Part shown: positions 22,927 through 32,850 of the stretch, piece after piece
Numbering within the stretch: position 1 is the first letter of the stretch
How the letters are laid out: each line of letters opens with the position of its first letter
DNA from: Branchiostoma floridae
Lineage: Eukaryota; Chordata; Leptocardii; Amphioxiformes; Branchiostomatidae
Length of the DNA stretch: 64,000 bases
Assembly: GCF_000003815.2 (NCBI RefSeq)
Contig: NC_049986.1
Location: 12,841,876 to 12,905,875, forward strand
Reading direction: 5' to 3'
Notes under the pieces: generated by a model
Told to the model about the DNA's origin: nothing
The model's database searches: none
Seen by the model: only the letters and a program-made list of their open reading frames with translations
Position numbers and translations under genes: made by a program

Positions 22927-23184
22927 GAACATTGACAATATATCTATCAGGCAAAAGAACTTCTGAAACTGATAATAAATGTTTTCTTCAACTACATGTA
23001 AGCTACGATTTACATTTTGTATTTCAGAATAGATCTATCATCAATCCATCTCTCACACTAGTTGAATGCTAATCACAAAGCGTAAGTCATAAATTTTGTA
23101 TACCGTTGGAAATGATGTTATTTTGCAACAGTTATTCAATAGCAGCAAAAGAGCATAAGCAAATGTGTGTATCTCAAGAAAATC

Positions 23185-23476
23185 TTAATTGTCTTTCTTC
23201 TCCATCATCTGTACCTGTTGTTTCCCTCTTATTTTCCGGTAAGCCAGACGACAGACGCACACTACCCCACCTAACACAACAGTTAGAACTGTTACAAAGA
23301 AAGCTATGACGTCGAGCAGGAAATACTCGTAAAAGGGGATCTTGTGTGCGCGCGTGCGCAGATGAGGCAGTCCGCCGTGCCTGATGAGGTGCTCTATCCA
23401 CCACATGGCGCGGTCCATGGGCTTGGTGAGCTGGTCACTCAGGATCCGGGCGGCGCGGTCCACGTTCTCCTGGTAG
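23185..23476 (-). CDS. UGT-B exon 4 (membrane anchor, residues 442-538)
   Basis: It encodes SYQENVDRAARILSDQLTKP, a single membrane helix and a 21-residue basic tail ending EKKDN. The plus-strand open frame through this exon is an antisense shadow. Confidence 0.92.
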
Positions 23477-26400
23477 CTGTGGACAGGGATAATGGTGTAC
23501 CGTTAGATTGTTTATGTCTGTACAATGGGGGTCTTAAGATTAAGGAGACTGTTCCTACTATTCAAGCAAGACTTCTTTACTGGGGCTGGCATTTTATTTC
23601 AGTTTCACCCAGGACAGATTGATTTTCGCGACGCCTTGTGCCCTTCTTGTCCCTCACCCTGACACACACTCTCAATCTCTCAAGACTTTGCTTTCGACCA
23701 CTTTAAAGTTCAAGCCAAGGTCACGATCGGTGTTGGGTTGAGAGCAGCCTGGAGTCCATCCTACTTTCGCTCAAGTTCACTCCTCAGATCGCACCCAAGC
23801 AGAATATGACATCCCTGACTATCATAAGTTCCCCAAAATATATAGGAAATATAGTATATTGGCGCAGACAATTTCTAACGACTAGTAGGTAACCTTACCG
23901 ACCTTGGATGACCTTGCTCATGTGATTTTAGTCCCAGTCATAGTCTGGAGAAGGTCAGGAAGCCACGATCGGCTTTGTGTGGCAGGGTTTAACAAAACAA
24001 TATACTATTAAGCTGGCCTGGGTACCATCCTATTTCTACCGGGGCTCCTTACACTCACTTCCCTAAAAGTAACGAGTGTAAGGAGCCCCGGTAGAATATG
24101 GATAGTACCCAGGCTACTATTAAGCCTTGACCTAGAGCCCAAACACGGCTACGCCCCTCCCTTCCACTGTATCAGGCAGGCAACAAGCCGACACCATCTC
24201 ACCTCTTTGTTGATAACACGTGGTTGATTGCCTGAAGCAGTTCCTCTGTCGTCATGGTGAAGATGTCGAGTCTGACGCCCAACCCTCGTCCCACGACGCG
24301 GGCCACGTTGTCGTGATGGTCGGCGGCGAGTGGCAGAGACACCATCGGCACCCCGTTGTTGACGGACTCGTACACGCCGTTAGTTCCTCCGTGTGTGACG
24401 AACAGTTTCATCTTCTTGTGAGCTGTTGGATGAAGCAGATAGAGGAAGAATGACTTTTTCTGAAAATGACTTTGTGTGCTATGGACCACATATGGTATAC
24501 CGGTACATAGACGCCAAGGGCTCATCCCCATCTATACACCGAAATGCCCGAACGATCTTTTGTATTACGATTTTCAGCGAGGATATAGCAGGGATTTAAG
24601 ACAATCTACAACAACCTTTGCCGTCACACCCACGACAAAGATTCTTGATGGCAAATGTGGAGGTCTTGGCACTTTGTTGTACCAAATCCTTGTGCTTTTT
24701 TTGATAGATTAGCCGAGAGACCGCCGGGCGCTACTCCGACGTCAAGTCGTGTAAAGTGGCTTTCTCAATAGCACAACATCGGTAGAAGGTAAAATCCCAG
24801 ATACTTTTTTTTCTCAGCCAAACGCCCTAACCATTAAGCCACATCGACGCCACTTTTCGGCATCTTGTCACATCCACGGCTGTCCTGAGTTTGCCCTCAG
24901 TGTGCTATCTTATACCTGTCGTACGACGTAGGTGACGTCACATGGGAATTTTACTCTACACATACCTAGCAAATCATTCTGTGGCATCCAGCTCATCGGC
25001 TTGACGTTAGGAGGGAACTTCACACTGTTGGGGTCAGTGTCTGGAGGCATTTTCCAGATGACCTTCTGTGGAAGCTGTGCGAAAGCGTTCAGAAGGACCT
25101 GTTCTATCCTCTCCGGCATGCCTGCGGTGATGGAGCCCAAACTGAAGAGGATCACTCCTGCATCTCCGGAACTTTGCATGAAATCTTCTAAGTCCTATAA
25201 TAGCAATAGATAAAACAGCAACTATAAAGCATAAGTGATGGCAATGACAGGTGTTGTTACCATTTATTTAGACGGCCTACCAAAAGGTGCTGTTTAATGA
25301 TACGGTCATATTTGCCGTAGGTCCGAATGCATTCAAGCCGGAACTAAAATATAGACGATGGCAAGGGAGATGGTTTGTGGGGTGTGCATTGCTGCCATTG
25401 GGACCAAGACATTACTGTCATTGGGTATAGGGCATTTCTGCGTTTGTTTGTACGTATACTGAAACTTGTAATGTTGCGGCATTGACAATGGTAGAAGCAT
25501 GACGACGAAAAGAGTCTGGGCTTTTATAACATTGCAGGATGAACATAGGATTAAGATACAGTTGAGTTTGATACAGTTATTCAATACATCATTTGTCTAC
25601 AGATGCTTTTGAATGTTATCTCCTAAGTTTATGTACCTTTGGAAGAGGCTTGGGATCAACAGAATTGTAGCCCGCTATGTTGACGACATTGGGCATGGTC
25701 GGCCTGGCGAACTCTACAGTGAAGTCTGCCACAGACAACCACAGGTCCGTGTTGTACAGAAGCTCCTCTGTGTTGGTGTCGTTTGAAATGTATTTGTGCA
25801 CGATGAAGTCAAAAGCGGAACATTCTACACCATGATAGTACCTCGCTCCTAAGTAGTAAAGAACGTTCTGTATTTTCTCCTTGAATGTCATTTCCGTTAA
25901 GAATCCGCTGGGCATGACGGGCCAGTACGCCAGAGGGAAGGGGTTACCGGAGCCGAAGAGTAGTGAAGAAGCAGGTACATACACAATGGCGGACGGTAAG
26001 CCGAGATAACGCGCCAAAACGGGCCCACAGGGAAAGTCAGGGGTAGTTGACAGCACAACGTCATACTTGAGACCTTCGGCGACTTGTCGGTCCAAGTGAA
26101 GAAGTATCGCTTCACAACTTTTGCTGCCCGCGGCCAGAAAGTTATCGACGGTTTCCAACAAGTTGGTGTATTCTCCTTCCCAGTAGTGACCTTCAAAAGC
26201 ACGCCCTGCTGCCAACGTCCCCGGCTCGCAAGGAGCGCCTTCGTACTTGACCTTGTCTTGTACAGGTGTGCTGATGAGATGCTTGAAGACGTCGTCAGGC
26301 ATCATCATAGTGACGGAATGCCCCCTGTCGGCCAGGGTACGTCCCAGCAACCGGAGGGTCAGCCACGTGCTGTGTGGAGTTTGTTCAACGATGAGAATGT

Positions 26401-26512
26401 TGGAGCCTTTCTTTTTCGCGGTTTTACTGCCCGTTCCTTGAACTGTTAGTTCAGAGGACAGAAGTAACAAGAAGACGAAGATGACGTCACGAAGAGACGT
26501 GGCCATGGCCAT
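23185..26512 (-). CDS. UDP-glycosyltransferase copy B, ER membrane enzyme (UGT-B)
   Basis: Four exons (25637-26512, 24966-25194, 24203-24422, 23185-23476) with phases 0, 1 and 2 encode 538 residues. Family GT1 enzymes transfer a sugar from a UDP-sugar to lipophilic acceptors in the ER lumen. Visible features are a signal peptide (VIFVFLLLLSSE, about 10-21), a His in PHSTW (H47) at the catalytic-base position, PDFPCG in the acceptor domain, VEFARPTMPNVV, PQNDLLAHKK, the signature FVTHGGTNGVYESVNNGVP (about 376-394), a membrane helix (about 494-517) and a KKDN C-terminus typical of ER retrieval. The sugar-contact pair is Asp403-His404, not the Asp-Gln of glucuronosyltransferases. His is also found in the galactosyltransferase UGT8, so the donor may not be UDP-glucuronate. 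Length is normal. It is closer to the UGT3/UGT8 style than UGT1/2 by eye, but I give no symbol. Confidence 0.92.
24014..24115. mobile_element. Foldback MITE with 10-bp target duplication (UGT-B intron 3)
   Basis: Near-perfect hairpin arms run TGGCCTGGGTACCATCCTAT to ATGGATAGTACCCAGGCT, with a long inner palindrome around GGGGCTCCTTACACTC. ACTATTAAGC is repeated exactly on both sides (24004-24013 and 24116-24125). UGT-A intron 3 has no such insert, so it arrived after the duplication or was lost there. The 9-10 bp duplication suggests a Mutator-like origin. Confidence 0.85.
24203..24422 (-). CDS. UGT-B exon 3 (UGT signature, residues 369-442)
   Basis: It carries HKKMKLFVTHGGTNG and PLAADHHDNVARV. 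It ends in phase 2 at ACA AAG AG|GTGAGA. A reading frame that ignores the splice appears to begin upstream of the true acceptor. Confidence 0.92.
24785..24852 (-). repeat. tRNA-like SINE remnant (UGT-B intron 2)
   Basis: The minus strand reads GGCGTCGATGTGGCTTAATGG then TTAGGGCGTTTGGCTGAG. TGGCTTAATGG fits a tRNA A box. The expected B box is degenerate (GGGATTTTACC), so this is a tRNA-derived SINE head or tRNA pseudogene, not a functional tRNA. Confidence 0.35.
24966..25194 (-). CDS. UGT-B exon 2 (residues 293-369)
   Basis: It begins DLEDFMQSSGDAGVILFSLG after acceptor CCTATAG-like TTATAG and ends PQNDLL in phase 1 (TTG CTA G|GTATGT). It starts the UDP-binding Rossmann-like domain. Confidence 0.92.
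25637..26512 (-). CDS. UGT-B exon 1 (signal peptide and acceptor domain, residues 1-292)
   Basis: It starts MAMATSLRDVIFVF at an ATG with a second ATG two codons on. It ends DPKPLPK|GTACAT in phase 0, the usual place where UGT N- and C-terminal halves join. Confidence 0.92.
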
Positions 26513-26703
26513 GTGATGATGATGTTACCTGGATGAAGGACAACCAAGATTTAACATCATCAAAGTAAAGAGGACGAATGAAAATCAATTTGAAGTTAGT
26601 ATAGGTCTAGATATACTACACGGATTGTGTTTATATTGACCTTTAAATCTACCTGGCTTTGATTGTCATTGCCTGTGTTTTTTTTCGTTTACGACCGACT
26701 AAG

Positions 26704-26810
26704 TAGCCTGGTGTCCAGCCGTACTACACGTACTAGCTCCCGAGTCTCTTCTGTCTTGCGGACTGGACGGAAGAGACTCGTGAGCTGTAATGCGGCTGGA
26801 TACCAGGCTA
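26704..26810. mobile_element. Foldback MITE with 9-bp target duplication (UGT-B promoter)
   Basis: Arms run TAGCCTGGTGTCCAGCCGTA to GCGGCTGGATACCAGGCTA, with an inner palindrome around GAGTCTCTTC. CCGACTAAG occurs exactly on both sides (26695-26703, 26811-26819). It lies between the UGT-B start codon and its HNF1-type site. Confidence 0.85.
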
Positions 26811-26855
26811 CCGACTAAGGTCTGGCCACTCCCTACACTCTCTCCTACACACTGT

Positions 26856-26904
26856 GATAAGCTGTCCCCTGCCATTTTGCTGGTTAATGTTTAACAGGTG
26901 GTTT
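26856..26904 (-). promoter_or_regulatory. UGT-B upstream element: GATA motif and HNF1-type palindrome
   Basis: GATAAGCTGT (26856-26865) and GTTAATGTTTAAC (26883-26895) lie in the same order as upstream of UGT-A. The 25-bp block 26880-26904 is identical to 20838-20862. The palindrome is about 370 bp from the ATG, of which 116 bp is the foldback insertion plus its duplication. Confidence 0.6.
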
Positions 26905-27997
26905 CTCAGCACGCCACGTCTAAGTGTAAGGCTAGGGTAGACCTCACGCATGTGACATACTTTACACACTAACATCGAACAATAGCATTGCAACGTTGCC
27001 TATTTTATCAGATTTGTCTTAGTATGTTGGCTTATCTCAACACATTTTTCCGAAGCTGTGGTCGCCCTTCACAAACAAGTATGACTTCGATGAAGCTCGG
27101 TTTCCGGCTGTGCAGTGTATACTACTGGATAGAAAAATCAACCTGAACGTCTTACCGTTTTGTGGCTAGCGACCTTCGTTCTGAAAACTTGATGAATCTC
27201 ACACCTCGCATTTATAACTCGACAGGTTCCTACCTGACTACAGGTGACTGGTCCATGTCGAAACATCCCCCAACATATATCTACAAACGTTCCATGTAAA
27301 CAATAACCCACTAGAAGAAGGTGAAGGATGATCACCCCGTACCTTTTGATTTATGTACTCGTATCTACAACTACTGCAAAGAACAACACAGCTTCGGACA
27401 GCTAACGTTACATGTAATAGGTATCGTGACGTTACTCTGGGCGGTGAGTTCGTCCATAATCTGTTACATTTACGACGTCAGGGTCTCAGCCTCGACCCTT
27501 CTAGTTAATCATGAATATATATCCACTGATGTTTGACCCTACTAATATACGTGCGTTACTAGGTATATCCTACAAACTATTTTGACATATTTTCAAAGAT
27601 CCTGAAGCATCCACGTGAAGGTATTTCCTAACCTTTACGAAGAGACTAGCGTCACGGAGAAGTTGGTGAGTACACCATGCCAAGTCTGGTGCGAATCACT
27701 TGGAAGGACCAGTACGCAAGACTATAATCTACTTTAATGCTAACGACCGAATATATAGTGGACTGTGACCAGCTTTATCAGGGTTACTCAAATATGTGCA
27801 ATTCATATGAATACCCCTCTTGACCGATGACATTGACAAACAGTCCAAAGCTACAAACGTGTAAAAGACATACCAGCGTGGATAGGAATAGAGGGGTGGT
27901 TGAAAGGCATAACTTGGCCTCTAAGCAAGCTAAGTCCTCTAGTTGCCACTATAGGCTACTTTGGGCGCAAAAACAGTAGCAAAACATTTGTTCTTAC

Positions 27998-28157
27998 GAG
28001 GTGAATTAGGCAGCCCACGGGAGAACAACTTGAAGGTTAGTCCAAGGACGTAGATGATGTCAACAGACACAACAGCAGACTCGGCGTACTGAGCGAATGT
28101 TTTCTGGTCGGCTACCTCCACTAACAAACTATTCACCCATGCATTTTGGCCACTTTC
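27998..28157 (-). other. Possible orphan coding exon, unidentified
   Basis: The minus strand reads ESGQNAWVNSLLVEVADQ, then TFAQYAESAVVSVDIIYVLG and a polar end, and stops at a good donor CTC|GTAAGAA. The peptide looks protein-like, with one hydrophobic stretch. The acceptor side is weak and a stop lies just upstream. I recognise no family. Confidence 0.2.
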
Positions 28158-30055
28158 TTAGTATCATTCTTTCAGCACCCGAAGGATACAGACGGAGACT
28201 ACGTTTGGCAGCCAGTTTCACCTGGTATCTATATTAAACTCAGTCAGTTGGCTTGGGCTTTGAGTACTCGTATCGCGCTGGCAAAGGCCGCTGGGCTCAA
28301 GAGTTCATGGACTCGATCGGTTCATCCATTTCAAAATGTTCAACAGATTCCATATGTAGAAAGCTAGTACTAGTATGTAAAAAAAAAAACAGTCAAGAAT
28401 ACCTACCTTGAACTTGAACGGAGTCTTGTACAGGTAGCCACGTCAGGTTGGGTGTGTGATTTTTCCCCACCCGTATACGTACTTCAGTTGTGAAATGTCT
28501 AAACAGGGCAAACCTGGCGCTACGTATGCTGTTCTTCAGGTCTTAGCATGTTCATTGACTACTTCAGAGTTGGAGTTTTACAACTTAACTTTGAATGTTG
28601 ATTGGTCATTTCCTTAGACTGTCAACAGAACGTCACCGGGTTTGTTGTGGCGTGACCAAATAGACGGTTCGCCATTGGTCGCGGTCACCTGGTGGACACG
28701 CCCCTCGGCGCATGGCGTCGTCTTTAACTCTTGTCACTCATTTCTTGGGAATAAATCTGTCGACTTGTCAGGTGTGTACGTAGTGTCACCTACAGGTCAC
28801 CACCGGGCAGCAGACAGGTGAGGTTTTATTGTTGCCTTTGAGGTAGAGGTAGAAAGGTCGGACATTCCCAGCCGGTCATAGTTACGTACGTGATACTAGA
28901 AGCATTAATCGGCATTCGTTTCATAGTACAACTATTAACATTCAGAGTCAGTCATGGTTACGCATACGGTAAAGCCATTGCAAATGTATCTAGCCTATGG
29001 TACAGCTTCCCTGTATCTGTTCCCGAAAAAAAATCGAAATACAACTTTCAAACTCTTTATCGAACAATCGAGCGTGCACATAAAAAGTACATGCATAGTC
29101 GTATACAATGTTTACTACCTATTACTGTATTAGTAGGCATACACATACAGTGTACTTACTGTTAACGTTATTCATACAGGTAGATCAGTACCTTCCAATT
29201 GTTAGATTATTTTGTTAGCGATAGTTAGTTCCATTTCCATCTATATCTGCCATACTAGTCTTGCAATCACGGAATTCCTCTTTGTATACAAATGATGAAG
29301 TCAAGGTCAAGTTTTACAAGCATATTATGTTAAGTCCTTTATGGGGGTTGGATATGACATTATGACAACATTTATCAAGTACCATGCAGACATTTTGAAG
29401 CAGTACATTCTACATATTTACTACAAAAAAAATGCAATAAAGACTCAAGTGTTACGCGTGGATGGAGAATACAATACACATATCACGAGGTGCACGAGCT
29501 ACATGGAGACGAGAAGGCATTTTCAGCCCGAGTCTCTACCGGACTTTGTTTGATAGCTTGTTCATCAGTGCCAGCGACTTCCAGTGACTCCTCTGCAATT
29601 TATTCGCCATATTTGTCTACTTTATATCATGTCCTTGACCCAACAAATAAGCTGACCGAGACATTCGTGCCGTATACGCATGAGCATTTGCTGAACGACA
29701 TAAGACATTATCTTGTAATTTTGTCTAAAAAATGATGTTGCCAGATGCACGGCATATGTATATGAGTATGTATCAACAGGAGTTTTTGGTCAAGTTGTAT
29801 CATGATCATGTGAAAGTGGCACCTCGTACATAGGCGGATGAACTGAACTGAACTGTAACGTTATGTATGTAAATGAGTGTATGTGTGTAACGTTATGTAT
29901 GGACAAGCGTGTAAATTCTAAACTTTCTGATTCTTCTTATACTAGTCCCACATAGGATTGAGAGTGTGTGGCATGTAAGATTGACCCAACTTGCTGCAAA
30001 GAAAATATGACTATCAGCATAGCTTGTTCACTGAGGACGCCTAGTAACAATAAGA

Positions 30056-30421
30056 CTAAGTGCATATATAGGGACACGTAGCCCGACACTGCATTGCTAT
30101 GAACCACGTCACCAGGCTGGATGGCGTTTTAGCCATTAACGTGGATTGGGATAAATACATTTGTACAAGGAAGTAGAGTTCCATTTGTATCGATAGCTGT
30201 CGTCGTATAATAACGATATATTCTTCACAACTGCTTTTTTTCAGAGGAGGGCTGGAATGAGTCTCGTATCTTTGTAATGGCATGTCGTCGGTTTTTATTG
30301 CACTCTGTTCGTTGTTGCTACCCATAGTCTGGTGAAAATGATAGGGACGCATCATCGATATCTTCAGCAATGCAAGCAAGGACAGTAGGTATAACATCCA
30401 TTTCCTGATGTAGCCCATCAT
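30056..30421 (-). CDS. Unidentified 121-aa open frame with N-terminal hydrophobic helix
   Basis: It starts MMGYIRKWMLYLLSLLALLK, which resembles a type II signal anchor of Golgi enzymes, but the rest shows no recognisable domain. There is no splice or promoter support. It could be chance; listed for completeness. Confidence 0.15.
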   Translation of the reverse strand: MMGYIRKWMLYLLSLLALLKISMMRPYHFHQTMGSNNEQSAIKTDDMPLQRYETHSSPPLKKSSCEEYIVIIRRQLSIQMELYFLVQMYLSQSTLMAKTPSSLVTWFIAMQCRATCPYICT

Positions 30422-31346
30422 TAGATGGATGTTGCACCTTTTATCATTGCGTGCAGTGCAGAAGATGTCATGACCTTTCTACGTCATTGAATATTTCTCA
30501 GAATGGAATATGACGTTAGCCTTTCAAGATGCATGTAAGTCTACCCCAGTGTAAAAAGTGAACGTTCGAGACTACATTGAAATATGAGCCTACAATTTCA
30601 GATGAAATTCTACGTTTACTGACGAAACTGAACATATTTTCATTGCATCCTCAATATAGTCATGATGGCACCCAGACAACATGGTCTGTCATGGGTTCTT
30701 CCTTCCATAACGTTATACATTTGTTACTTTGACTGCATTAGTGTATGACGTGCATGTAGACGCACCAATAACGTTGGTCATCATTCTACAAACCCCTCAT
30801 TCTTCGGCGGATACCATCTGCTGATGACCGGACTAAGTCTGTACAAGCCCTCTACATCCCCCTGTTGATCAATGACGCACTTTACTCCAGCTTTACGCAT
30901 TGGAAGCAGGCCACGTGTGCATCCGGTTGCCTGTAGGGGGCAATATTTCACCTGCCATGATACGTCCACACTTTACATGTACAACCGTTTGATCAAATAA
31001 AAGTAGAAATTGTCATATAGAAGCAAAAAAAAAATACATCTAGGTCTCAGTTCTAGATCTGTCGACTATTCTGACTTTCAAGACGTCATTGAACCATTTG
31101 TTTATTTATCTGTCTGTGTTGCCTCAACATTACATACAGCCAAAGTCGCCCACCTATATTATCTAGCTCTAACTACGTGTAGCCTCGGGCGGACTCGAAG
31201 GTTAGTGCTTCTGACTAATGACATTAGCAGCTGGGGTGCACTCACTGTGACTTCAACTATTCATTACTAGTCTTTCCCGTTCTTGAGTCATTGAAAGGTC
31301 CCACAAGAAAGGTTAATTGAATGAGGCTGCATTGCTTGCTCATTTA

Positions 31347-31547
31347 GGCCTACGTCACATTTCCTACCCGGAGCCCGGCCGGGCTGTTTGTGGAAACGAT
31401 AAATTAAAGTTTATGCTAATGAATATGCACAAGGCATGCCGTTGAATTATTTTTGGTTTGTTCGGTGTTTTTGTTGTCTTTTATATCGTTCTTATCGTTC
31501 CCTAAAGCTACCCGGCCGGGCCCCTTTGTGGAAATGTGACGTTAGCC
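31347..31547. mobile_element. Harbinger-type MITE, 201 bp
   Basis: The left end GGCCTACGTCACATTTCC is mirrored on the right by GGAAATGTGACGTTAGCC, with inner CCCGGCCGGG blocks near both ends. It is flanked by TTA on both sides (31344-31346 and 31548-31550), fitting the 3-bp TWA duplication of Harbinger. No coding capacity. Confidence 0.75.
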
Positions 31548-31610
31548 TTAAAGGGAAGAAATTTATAAAAAAAAAAAAAGAATGAATGCTAATTATTTTA
31601 TTTGGAAACA

Positions 31611-31640
31611 CCACAAGCGCCGATTGCGCACGATATCACA
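31611..31640 (+). repeat. 30-bp direct repeat, copy 1
   Basis: It shares 27 of 30 bases with 32297-32326, including CCGATTGCGCAC. An 11-bp perfect hairpin, AAGGACGTTAT / ATAACGTCCTT (31647-31657 and 31666-31676), follows directly. Confidence 0.7.
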
Positions 31641-31906
31641 CTCACAAAGGACGTTATATATAATCATAACGTCCTTGGGAACACAAAAGAGAACAGGACA
31701 AGAAATAATTACGTTCAACGGTGCCCTGACTTGGAGAAAGGTCTAAAACCGAGTCGTACGATTTCTGGACCATTGTTTGCGCAGTTACACTATGCAGGAG
31801 ATATTCCGCGAGGGTCATTAGCTGTCCAGTATGCTGTTGAAGTACAAGCAAAAGAAATGGAAAATTTAAATCATCTTGGTTGCAAACTGCATGCACGGCT
31901 GAAGTT

Positions 31907-32850
31907 CTAGGCCTTCACCTTTCTATCTTGGTATGCCTGCAAGTGGCGGGCCTGGTGTGCGCGGTGCATGCCGGGAGGTAACACGGATGCAGGGACAAGG
32001 TGCGGCGGCGCTCCTGACGTCCAAAACAGCACCACAAACTGTTGGAATTCAGACATAACCGCCGCCCTCTTCTGCTCTGGCTGCCTCAGCATCGGCCTAG
32101 ATCGTCCAACGTGGCCCCCCTCGGACGGATCTTGTGAGAATGGGTGAGTTTTGTTGTTGTTTGTTCGGGTAAAGTCGAAGTAAACAGCCACCGCGTTAGG
32201 GGTCACTCATCGACCCAGTTATGGAGGACTTCGCTCCCGCCGCTCCAGTCGGGGTTAACCGAGGCCTTTCCCCGCATGAACCCGACAGGGATGTCCCCAC
32301 AAGCACCGATTGCGCACAATATCGCAGTATATGAGATGCTGGTGATTATAAATGCACGCCTGAATATATTTTGTGGGAAATCTCGGCGAAATAAGCCGAT
32401 GTGGCTGTGTCTGGGAGGTTGACCTCAGACAACCCTTGTGAACTGACTGTGAACCCAGCGCAAAAATGGCGGTCTCTATGGCCGGGATCGTCTGCGGACG
32501 GCCTGACCACCGGAACATCACATTATTTACGCCACATTTCCTGCCTTCCCTCACCCTTTTCTCTACCATTTCCCTCAGTTTGTACCCTGTGTGTGCGGGC
32601 GGTTATGCGTTGTGCCCGTGTGGCCGCGTTGTTACGTGTCTGGGGTGAAATAGCGAGGCTTGTCCCGTGGAAGTTTCCCTCAGATGACCCCGAGCTCAGT
32701 CGCAGGCCATTACAAAGGCGCTCCGCCCACTTGAAAACGTCCTTTGGACCGTATGTAACGCTGGAGTTTTAATATTTCACAAATGCCAGACATCTTTGTG
32801 CTTCCCGTGTGCCGAGCACAAATCGCTGGCACGCCATCTTGGGGAAGAGA
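31907..32850. promoter_or_regulatory. CpG-rich block, possible distal promoter or unannotated gene start
   Basis: It is clearly richer in CG dinucleotides than its AT-rich surroundings. It contains AAAAATGGCGGTC (about 32462-32474), close to a YY1 site, and open frames on both strands (31907-32206 minus, 32401-32772 plus) with no recognisable protein. It may be a promoter, a distal RXR control region or the first exon of a missed gene. I cannot tell which. Confidence 0.35.
32297..32326 (+). repeat. 30-bp direct repeat, copy 2
   Basis: Second copy of the 31611 repeat, 686 bp downstream in the same orientation, inside the CpG-rich block. Confidence 0.7.

Larger units (their letters stand above)
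20863..23184. other. Intergenic region between UGT-B 3' end and UGT-A promoter
   Basis: It holds a poly-C tract near 20917, GC-rich repeat debris (20885-21010) and an inverted-repeat element at 22617-22782. No gene is supported. Confidence 0.6.
26905..31343. other. Intergenic region, two weak coding candidates
   Basis: It is mostly unique-looking sequence. Only a possible orphan exon (27998-28157, minus) and a single open frame with a hydrophobic N-terminus (30056-30421, minus) are worth noting. No repeats with clear ends were found. Confidence 0.55.

Noticed and set aside
26812-26820. Idea that CCGACTAAG pairs mark a promoter repeat
   Set aside because: The two copies are fully explained as the target duplication of the foldback element.
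32401-32772. 123-aa plus-strand frame in the CpG-rich block
   Set aside because: GC-rich sequence opens long frames by chance; no domain or splice site supports it. The block itself is reported as regulatory.
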